DNA from: Nitriliruptorales bacterium
GTDB taxonomy: Bacteria; Actinomycetota; Nitriliruptoria; Euzebyales; Egibacteraceae
DNA length: 11,237 nt
Direction of reading: 5' to 3'
Assembly (NCBI GenBank): GCA_007133145.1
Contig: SLNF01000087.1
Coordinates: 1-11,237, forward strand
Shown: positions 6,507 to 11,237 of the stretch, in pieces
Numbering within the stretch: position 1 is the stretch's first letter
Layout of the letters: each line of letters begins with the position of its first letter
The notes under the pieces: model-generated
Told to the model about the DNA's origin: nothing
Seen by the model: only the letters and a program-made list of their open reading frames with translations
Databases searched by the model: none
Made by a program: the position numbers and the translations under genes

Positions 6507-8840
6507 CTACGGCGCCTCGCCGATCACCCACCCCTCGATGCCGGGACCGAAGCCGAAGTCGTCCTCCCCGAGGTGGAAGACGTTGGAGGCGGGCAGCGTG
6601 TTCCTCGGCACGAGGTCGGTCGCGAGCTGCTCGGCAGCGGCGTCTTCGACACCTCCGCGGACGACGATGAAGCGCCCGGTACCGCCCTCGACGACGTTGC
6701 CGAGGACCTGATCGGGATCGACGCGCCCGTTGATCCACAGCCCGACGTCGTCGGGGGCGAGGATGTTGTCGGTGACGGTGACGTCGGGGGTGTCCTCGGC
6801 GTCCTCGTCGAAGAGCCCGGCGAGCAGCGCGACGCCGCCGTCGGTGAGCGTGCTCCCCTCGACCGTGATGTCGCTGAGGTCGCCACCGATGTCGATGGGC
6901 GTCATCGGCTCACGGGGCAGCGCCGCGATCTCGGTGACGAAGACCGGGGTGGCGAAGCCCGACGAGGTGCAGCCGCGGATCGTCACACCGCTGAGCGCGC
7001 CGCCGTCGTTGGTGACGGTGATCCCCGAGGTGTCGCCCCCGCCGAGGCCTACGACGGTGAGGCCTTCGAGGAGGATCCCGGCGTCCTCGGCGTCGAGCTC
7101 GACGAGCACCGCATGGGGCACGCCGGGCCCGGAGTGCCGCACCTCGAGGCCCTCGAGCGTGACGCCCGGAGCCGTCACCGTGAGCGCGGTGAACCCCCCG
7201 CCGCGGATCGTCGCATCGCCGGTGAGCGTGAGCGGACGGTCGACGTCGATGGCCTCGTCAGGGCCGTGGTAGGCGTGCATGCCGAGCATCTCGAGGGTGT
7301 CGCCCTCGGCGGCGCCGGCGATCGCGTCGTTGGCGGGGTCCGGCGACCATCCCTGGCGGGCGAGGAGCGCGTCCTCGGCGAGGGCGAGGAGCCCGTCCCC
7401 CTCGGTGTCGGCGTTGCGCACCCCGGCGGCGCTCCAGGCGATCCGACCCTCAGCGGTGAGCTCGCCATCCTCGGTGGCTGCGGTGGCGACGATGCGGTCC
7501 TCGGCCGTGCGCCCTGGCGGGTCGACCGTCACGCTCGCCCTTCCGCTCGCGTCGGTCGTCACCGTCGAGGTGTCTGTCGCGGTGTCGCCGTCATCGGTGA
7601 GACGGCTGCGCTCCAGGGCCACGTCCTGCCCGACGACGGGCGCTCCGGCTTCGTCGAGGACGAAGACCCTGACGTCGAACGGCTCGTCGAGCGACTCGGC
7701 GAAGCCCTCGGCCTCGCCGAAGACGACGGCCGGCCCCTCCACCCCGGCGTCGGCCGCGACGGCGGCCGCACCCACCACCGACTCGGAGATCGCCCCGGGG
7801 CCACCGAGGACGGTGACCTTCGTGACCTGCAACGACCGGTCGGCAATGAAGGCCTCGACCGCTCCGGGCAGCGCGTCGGCGACGTCGTGCACCGGCAGCA
7901 ACGGCGAGGCCGTCTGCCCTCCGTAGAGCGCGGCGACGAGGGCGTCGGCGGGGACGTTGACCCCGGCGGCGTTGCGGGGCCCGTAGCCGGTGGCGAGGAG
8001 GATCTCCTCGCTGTCGCGGAGGCCGGGGTCGTGCTCGGCGATCGCCACGGCGGTGGCGAACCGGTCGGCTCCCTCGAGGCGCGTCACGCTGTCGGGGCCA
8101 AGGAGGTCCTCGACCTCGGTGACGACCCCGGCGCCGACGGCGCTCTCCCCGCCGGCGACGAGCACCCGGTCGATCCCGAGATCGGTCAGCGCCGCCGCGG
8201 TCGCCTCGGGCAGCATCTCGCCCGCGGTGAGCAGGACGGGGTGCGGCCCACCGGCCGCCACGGGCCCGGCCGACAGCGCGTCGGCGGCCGTCCGTCCGGT
8301 CGCGAGGATCGCCGTGGCCTGGGCGACGTCCCCGGGTGCGAAGGCCTCGGCCATGCGCGCGGCGGTGGCGTAGCGGTCGGGGCCCGCGAGTCGCTCGGTC
8401 AACCAGCCCTCGGCCTCGAGCGCTTCCACGATCGCCTCGTCGACGGCGGCGGGCCCCCCGGCGATGAGCACGACGTCGGGGTCGAGCGAGGTGAGGGCCG
8501 CGCTCGTCGCCGTCGGCAGGGCCCCCCGCAGGTCGTCGACGAGCAGGATCGGCGCGTCGCGCAGACCGGACAGGCCGGCTGCGGCGAGGGAGTCGGGGAA
8601 GTCGTAGCCCGCGGCGAGAATGACCTGCTCGGCGCCGTCTGGGTTGGTGATCGCTGCGGCTGCGGCCGCGGTCGCGAAGCGATCCGCCCCTTCGATCCGC
8701 TCGACGACGGGCTCGCTGGCGTCGGCCTGCACGGCGAAGCCGGGCGCGAGCGCGCACGCGAGGAGGACGAGGACGCCGAGGACGCCGACGCGGGTCCTCG
8801 TCCGGGCACGTGAGAGCAGGGACAGGGTGGGGACGGGCAT
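6507..8840 (-). CDS. Exported surface protein: three CWB2 modules, Ig-like domain and right-handed beta-helix
   Basis: This 777-residue protein has a signal peptide (1-40: RARTRTR, then VGVLGVLVLLACALAPGFA, cut near VQADA). Three CWB2 modules follow at about 46-145 (ERIEGADRFATA), 148-243 (ERLAGPDRYATA) and 252-360 (TRLEGADRFATA). The third contains an insertion (GYGPRNAAGVNVPADA) before the ALV core. Residues about 375-470 resemble a bacterial Ig-like/invasin-type domain (VRVFVLDEAGAPVVGQDVAL, TTDASGRASVTVD). From about 513 onward the pattern fits a right-handed parallel beta-helix: EGDTLEMLG, IDVDRPLTLTGDATIRGG, VTAPGVTLEGLEVRHS, then turns such as GVTIRGCTSSGF, DITVEGSTLTDG and DVTVTDNILA. 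This fold occurs in NosD-like proteins, polysaccharide lyases and adhesins. No catalytic signature was recognised, so enzyme versus adhesin is open. The start has AAAGG 8 bases upstream. It converges with the GHL10 gene, leaving 73 bases with no clear terminator. Confidence 0.88.
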   Translation of the reverse strand: MPVPTLSLLSRARTRTRVGVLGVLVLLACALAPGFAVQADASEPVVERIEGADRFATAAAAAAITNPDGAEQVILAAGYDFPDSLAAAGLSGLRDAPILLVDDLRGALPTATSAALTSLDPDVVLIAGGPAAVDEAIVEALEAEGWLTERLAGPDRYATAARMAEAFAPGDVAQATAILATGRTAADALSAGPVAAGGPHPVLLTAGEMLPEATAAALTDLGIDRVLVAGGESAVGAGVVTEVEDLLGPDSVTRLEGADRFATAVAIAEHDPGLRDSEEILLATGYGPRNAAGVNVPADALVAALYGGQTASPLLPVHDVADALPGAVEAFIADRSLQVTKVTVLGGPGAISESVVGAAAVAADAGVEGPAVVFGEAEGFAESLDEPFDVRVFVLDEAGAPVVGQDVALERSRLTDDGDTATDTSTVTTDASGRASVTVDPPGRTAEDRIVATAATEDGELTAEGRIAWSAAGVRNADTEGDGLLALAEDALLARQGWSPDPANDAIAGAAEGDTLEMLGMHAYHGPDEAIDVDRPLTLTGDATIRGGGFTALTVTAPGVTLEGLEVRHSGPGVPHAVLVELDAEDAGILLEGLTVVGLGGGDTSGITVTNDGGALSGVTIRGCTSSGFATPVFVTEIAALPREPMTPIDIGGDLSDITVEGSTLTDGGVALLAGLFDEDAEDTPDVTVTDNILAPDDVGLWINGRVDPDQVLGNVVEGGTGRFIVVRGGVEDAAAEQLATDLVPRNTLPASNVFHLGEDDFGFGPGIEGWVIGEAP

Positions 8841-9061
8841 CGGTCAGGCCTTTCAACAGGCAGGCTGATCGTCCTCTGCGTGTAGCCGATGTGACGCACC
8901 GCGTCTAGTGCAGGGGGGCCCGATGGAGGGGCCCGCGTGGACCAGCGCGCCGCCCCCCGGTGGGCGGGCGACCCGGTCCGCGCCTGCGTCCGGCCGTGAC
9001 CGCCCGGCCCACCCGGCGTCGGTGCGACAACGGCGCGCCACCATCAGCGGCGCGACGAGCG
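8841..9061. other. Intergenic region with a GC-rich hairpin
   Basis: This 221-base gap separates the solo CWB2 gene from the beta-helix gene, both on the minus strand. A perfect hairpin CCGCCC/GGGCGG with a 6-base loop lies at 8950-8967, about 95 bases after the upstream stop. It has no T-run in the minus direction, so it is only a weak terminator candidate. A promoter for the beta-helix gene is expected here but no confident -10/-35 pair was found. Confidence 0.25.
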
Positions 9062-9568
9062 TCAGTCGCAATCGACGGTGTAGGCGTCGGCTTGCTGCAG
9101 GACGCTGCGGCTGATGACCGCACTGCCACCGACGGCCAGGATCTCGCATGGGCGCAGTTCGTCGAGTTCCCAACGCGTGGCGCTCGGCAGGGTGTGGCGT
9201 TGCACGAGCAGGAGTGGTCCGTCGTCCTCGGTGCTCGGCCCGAGCGCGAGTGCGTCGGGGAAGGTCTCGCCATTGGCGAGGTAGACGACGCGGGTGTTCT
9301 CGAACGTCCAGCCTTGACAGGCGCTGATCTGCGCCGCGGTCTCGTAGCGGTTCTCCCCATACATGCGATAGGTGCGTTGACCGATGGGCTCTTCGTAGCA
9401 GCGGTGCGCCTGCTGGCCGGCGGGCCGGTCCTGTTGTGCCGTGCCGTCGTTGTCCCGCGGTGGCTTGCGAAGTGCGTCAGGATCGTCCTTGCCTGCTCCC
9501 GCGGCCGCACCGACGAGGCCAACCAGCCCTACTGCCAGCGCGACGAGGAGGATGAGCAGCTTCTTCAT
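9062..9568 (-). CDS. Small exported protein with a single CWB2 module
   Basis: This 168-residue protein begins MKKLLILLVALAVGLVGLVG, a classic signal peptide cut near AAAGA. A polar, probably flexible stretch follows (27-55: KDDPDALRKPPRDNDGTAQQ and on). A single CWB2 module fills the rest (about 66-160): YRMYGENRYETAAQI, VVYLANGETFPDALALG, DGPLLLVQ and EILAVGGSAVIS. Four cysteines (57, 84, 141, 167) could form two disulfides, unlike the nearly Cys-free modules of the neighbouring proteins. CWB2 anchors usually come in threes, so this protein may bind the wall only as a multimer, or may do something other than anchoring. No effector domain is present. The ATG start has a strong AGGGAG ribosome site 6 bases upstream. 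Lys and AT-richer codons at the start make its codon use slightly different from its neighbours. Confidence 0.88.
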   Translation of the reverse strand: MKKLLILLVALAVGLVGLVGAAAGAGKDDPDALRKPPRDNDGTAQQDRPAGQQAHRCYEEPIGQRTYRMYGENRYETAAQISACQGWTFENTRVVYLANGETFPDALALGPSTEDDGPLLLVQRHTLPSATRWELDELRPCEILAVGGSAVISRSVLQQADAYTVDCD

Positions 9569-9836
9569 GGCTTCTCCCTCGGCTCATGCCCTCCGGGCTT
9601 CCCGCCGCAGGTCGACAGCGCATGACGTGGACGACTCGCCCACACCAGCGCTCGAGCGCCTGCGGCCGGAGCCGTGACCCGCGAACGTGAACCCACGTCC
9701 GCATTGCGCATCATCCGCGTGTTGATGCTCGTCCGGGCAGGGTCAAGCGGCCCTGTGCGCAGGGGCTGCGCGTATCTGGACCGACCCCACCGTGCACGCC
9801 ACGGAGGCCTTCACCGGGGGCGCCGCCATCCGAGCT
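9569..9836. other. Non-conserved stretch between solo CWB2 gene and deacetylase core
   Basis: It covers the 142-base gap upstream of the solo CWB2 gene plus the non-homologous tail of the truncated deacetylase (9711-9836). It includes a perfect 12-bp palindrome GCGCTCGAGCGC (9648-9659), 80 bases upstream of the solo CWB2 start, and an imperfect hairpin ACGTG/CACGT near 9684-9701. No promoter hexamers or other gene could be recognised. Confidence 0.3.
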
Positions 9837-10367
9837 TGCGTCACCGAGCACGTCGTAGTTCACGCACTCGAGGCCGAGGTCGCGCACGATCCGTAGCGCG
9901 ACGTCGTCGTCGTGCGCGGTGCCGGAGCGGAAGTGACGGGGCGCGAGACCGGTCGCCTCCGCGATCCGACGCTGCGCGCCGGCGACCTCGGCGACGACCT
10001 CCTCGGGGCTCGCGGTGCCGGCGATCCCGTAGGCACTGCGGCCCTCCACCGACAGCGGCCGGTGCTCGGTGCCGTGGTTGGCGATCTCGAAGCGCGGCTC
10101 GGCGACGAGCTCGTCGAAGACGTCGGAGTTCGCCTCGATCCACCGCGCGTTGACGAAGAGCGTCGCCGGCACCGCCTCGTCGGCGAGGAACGCGAGGAGC
10201 TCGGTGTCGACGCCGTCGCCGCCGGGTCCACCGCAGGCGTCGAGCGACACGCTAGCCGTCGACCTCGTGTCGCGCCCAGGCACCAGGGGCGCTGTCCGCG
10301 AGCCTGCGGCCCCGGTGCGGCGTCCGCCCGCAGGTCCTCTCCAGGCGTGTGCCGCGCCTGCGGTCAC
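9711..10367 (-). pseudogene. Truncated polysaccharide deacetylase (NodB-like) remnant
   Basis: A 218-codon frame can start at a GTG that overlaps the methyltransferase stop (GTGA). Only residues 40-177 (9837-10250) look like a real domain: VSLDACGGPGGDGVD (40-54), VPATLFVNARWI, FEIANHGTEHRPLS (93-106), SAYGI, then FRSGTAHDDDVALRIV (146-161) and NYDVLGDA. This matches the actinobacterial deacetylase group with an LDACGG motif in place of FDDG and keeps Asp43, His98 and His102. The usual C-terminal part, ending in a His-containing IAHxNxP-type strand, is absent. After GDA the frame turns into unrelated sequence and stops 41 codons later, and no continuation was found in the other two frames. 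Residues 1-39 show disfavoured codons (AGA, GGA, CCT, ACA) and no signal peptide, so the front also looks lost. A functional short variant is possible but less likely. Confidence 0.6.
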
Positions 10368-10915
10368 CCCATGGCGCGGTGCACCGAGACCGCGTAGGCA
10401 CCGTCCCCCTCGAACGGGTCGAGGTCCCACGTCGCGTAGCGCTCGGCCAGCGGCAAGCCGACGGCGGCGGCCTCCGCGTCGTAGGTGGCGAGGTCGTAGC
10501 CCCGGTCGAGTTGGAACCCGGCGACGAGGTGTCCACCGGGGGCGAGATGGCGCGCGCAGCCGGCCACGAGGGCGGCGGTGGTGCCCGGCGCGGTGTAGAG
10601 CGGCACGTTGCCGGCCATCACCACGACGTCGAAGGCGCGCCCGAGCGCGAGGGTGGCGAGGTCGGCGGCGACCCACGCGACCGAGGGTCGGAGTCGTCGC
10701 GCCGTTGCGAGCATCGACTCGCTCGCGTCCACGCCGACGACCTCGTAGCCACGGCTCGCGAGCTCGATCGCGACCCGCCCGGTGCCGCAGCCCGCGTCGA
10801 GCACCGAGCGCGGCGCGTAGCGCTCGACGAAGCGCACCTCGCCGTGCGGGTCCGCTGCGTCCTCGAGCCACGCCTCGAGCCGCTGCTGGTAGTCCTCCCC
10901 GTGCGCGTCGAACAT
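10364..10915 (-). CDS. Class I SAM-dependent methyltransferase
   Basis: This 183-residue cytosolic protein has a Rossmann-type methyltransferase fold of the Methyltransf_11/25 kind. Motif I is VLDAGCGTGRVA (38-49), which forms the SAM loop. The acidic ribose-binding residue is Asp63 in GVDAS. The motif II region is AFDVVVMAGNVPLY (94-107), followed by LAPGGHLVAGF (124-134). An N-terminal helix (YQQRLEAWLEDA) and a short C-terminal strand (YAVSVHRAMG) complete the fold. The substrate cannot be read from the sequence; proteins of this size act on small molecules, lipids or sometimes proteins. The ATG at 10915 lacks a ribosome site but has a TACGTT hexamer 6 bases upstream, which fits a leaderless transcript. 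Its stop overlaps the possible GTG of the deacetylase remnant. Confidence 0.9.
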   Translation of the reverse strand: MFDAHGEDYQQRLEAWLEDAADPHGEVRFVERYAPRSVLDAGCGTGRVAIELASRGYEVVGVDASESMLATARRLRPSVAWVAADLATLALGRAFDVVVMAGNVPLYTAPGTTAALVAGCARHLAPGGHLVAGFQLDRGYDLATYDAEAAAVGLPLAERYATWDLDPFEGDGAYAVSVHRAMG

Positions 10916-10921
10916 GACGCC

Positions 10922-10927
10922 AACGTA
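10922..10927 (-). promoter_or_regulatory. Possible -10 element of a leaderless methyltransferase transcript
   Basis: TACGTT on the minus strand fits the TANNNT form of actinobacterial -10 boxes. Only 6 bases separate it from the methyltransferase ATG, so transcription would begin at or next to the start codon. No Shine-Dalgarno sequence is visible there, in keeping with a leaderless mRNA. No strong -35 box was found. Confidence 0.4.
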
Positions 10928-10943
10928 GCCGCGGCGCGGATGC

Positions 10944-11140
10944 GTGACCCGGTACGGTGCTCGCTATCGCCAGCGGGCAGTGGAACGCGGCCTGCTACGG
11001 GTTGAGGCACCCGCCACCGGGGTGATGCCCGCAGGGGTCGCGGTCGGCCCGTGGTCGGCGATCGTGGTCAACACCGTTGGCTGCCTGCTCCTGGGATACG
11101 CGCTCATGCGTCCGAAGGGGGCGGCAGGGCGGAGCGAGGC
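10944..11140 (+). other. Open frame with a membrane segment upstream of the fluoride switch
   Basis: A plus-strand frame can open at GTG 10944, GTG 11022 or ATG 11025 and encodes a hydrophobic segment VAVGPWSAIVVNTVGCLLLGY followed by ALMRPKG, with good G/C third positions. The frame has no stop. It runs through the -10 box and riboswitch and is in phase with the ATG at 11226. A coding reading through a structured RNA is unlikely, so this is either the remnant of a membrane-protein gene or a chance open frame in GC-rich DNA. No family was recognised. Confidence 0.2.
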
Positions 11141-11146
11141 TAGACT
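11141..11146 (+). promoter_or_regulatory. -10 element of the fluoride-switch transcript
   Basis: TAGACT fits TANNNT and sits 10 bases before the first paired base of the riboswitch, placing transcription start near 11152-11154, just ahead of the aptamer. The -35 region is G-rich without a clear match. Confidence 0.5.
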
Positions 11147-11152
11147 CGTTGT

Positions 11153-11220
11153 GGAACGGCGAAGGAGCTCGCCGACAACCGCCCGGCAGGTGGGGGCTGA
11201 TGGCTCCTCCAGTGAGGAGG
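11153..11220 (+). promoter_or_regulatory. Fluoride (crcB-type) riboswitch with translational platform
   Basis: The RNA matches the fluoride aptamer layout. The first hairpin is CGGCGA (11157-11162) / TCGCCG (11169-11174) with loop AGGAGC (11163-11168). A joining ACAACC follows, then a second hairpin GCCC (11181-11184) / GGGC (11194-11197), then the conserved CTGATG (11197-11202). Next comes GCTCCT (11203-11208), which pairs perfectly with the first loop to make the pseudoknot. The Thermotoga petrophila aptamer, as recalled, has the same order, including CUGAUG followed by the loop-complementary strand. Directly downstream, CTCCTC (11204-11209) can instead pair with GAGGAG (11214-11219), the ribosome site, around a CAGT loop. 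Pseudoknot and sequestering hairpin share bases and exclude each other, so bound fluoride should free the ribosome site and turn translation on. Fluoride as ligand rests on motif recognition, not measurement. Confidence 0.85.
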
Positions 11221-11225
11221 ACGCC

Positions 11226-11237
11226 ATGACCGAGTCC
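11226..11237 (+). CDS. Start of the fluoride-riboswitch-controlled gene (partial)
   Basis: ATG at 11226, with GAGGAGG (11214-11220) 5 bases upstream, begins a protein reading Met-Thr-Glu-Ser before the window ends. The product cannot be identified from four codons. Genes behind fluoride riboswitches usually encode a Fluc/CrcB fluoride channel, a CLC-type fluoride/proton antiporter or a fluoride-sensitive enzyme, so a fluoride exporter is the first guess. A 9-codon frame from ATG 11200 ends in the TGA that overlaps this ATG, but that ATG lies inside the aptamer core and is unlikely to be used. Confidence 0.65.

Noticed and set aside
6573..8813. Long plus-strand open frame opposite the beta-helix gene
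   Set aside because: No recognisable domain; the antisense protein has a signal peptide and three CWB2 modules.
8950..8967. GC hairpin as an intrinsic terminator of the solo CWB2 gene
   Set aside because: It lies about 95 bases after the stop and lacks a T-run, and 6-bp GC palindromes are common at this base composition.
9711..10871. 386-codon frame as a methyltransferase-deacetylase fusion
   Set aside because: Its N-terminal half reads the methyltransferase gene in the wrong frame as Arg-rich nonsense. Only the part after about 10250 matches a deacetylase.
11157..11220. Glycine or guanidine riboswitch
   Set aside because: Fragments such as CGAAGGAGC superficially resemble these, but loops lack the ACGR of guanidine-II. 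The CTGATG element with a loop-complementary strand fits the fluoride aptamer instead.

Overview
This is very GC-rich bacterial DNA with strong G/C at third codon positions, weak or GTG starts, TANNNT-like -10 elements and many cell-wall-binding type 2 (CWB2, PF04122) modules. These features together suggest a high-GC actinobacterium. The density of CWB2 proteins with different effector domains recalls the Nitriliruptoria (Nitriliruptor, Egibacter, Egicoccus, Euzebya). That taxonomic placement is inference.

Layout. Positions 1-124 (minus) are the proline-rich N-terminus of a protein cut by the window edge. Positions 297-1385 (minus) encode a two-part carbohydrate-binding plus dual-specificity phosphatase protein. 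Its active-site motif and surroundings look like the eukaryotic glucan phosphatases laforin and SEX4. Divergent to it, 1463-2194 (plus) encodes a tandem DUF427 protein. Next come three large exported proteins, each with three CWB2 modules: a NodB-type polysaccharide deacetylase (2201-3859, minus), a GHL10/DUF187 glycosyl-hydrolase-like protein (4241-6433, plus) and an Ig-like plus right-handed beta-helix protein (6507-8840, minus). A fourth exported protein (9062-9568, minus) carries a single CWB2 module. Positions 9711-10367 (minus) hold a deacetylase fragment truncated at its C-terminus and probably at its N-terminus. It overlaps the end of a class I methyltransferase (10364-10915, minus). 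The right edge (11141-11237, plus) holds a -10 element, a fluoride (crcB-type) riboswitch aptamer with a ribosome-site-sequestering platform, and the first four codons of the gene it controls.

How it works together. The centre of the window looks like a cell-surface toolkit. The same anchoring module, repeated ten times in four proteins, holds a deacetylase, a putative glycan hydrolase and a beta-helix to the wall. The deacetylase and hydrolase genes are divergent neighbours and could act on the same wall glycan. The left part (glucan phosphatase-like and DUF427) and the right part (methyltransferase, fluoride switch) look unrelated to this.

The two observations most worth following are the laforin/SEX4-like bacterial phosphatase and the complete fluoride switch, in which the pseudoknot strand and the anti-Shine-Dalgarno strand share the same bases.
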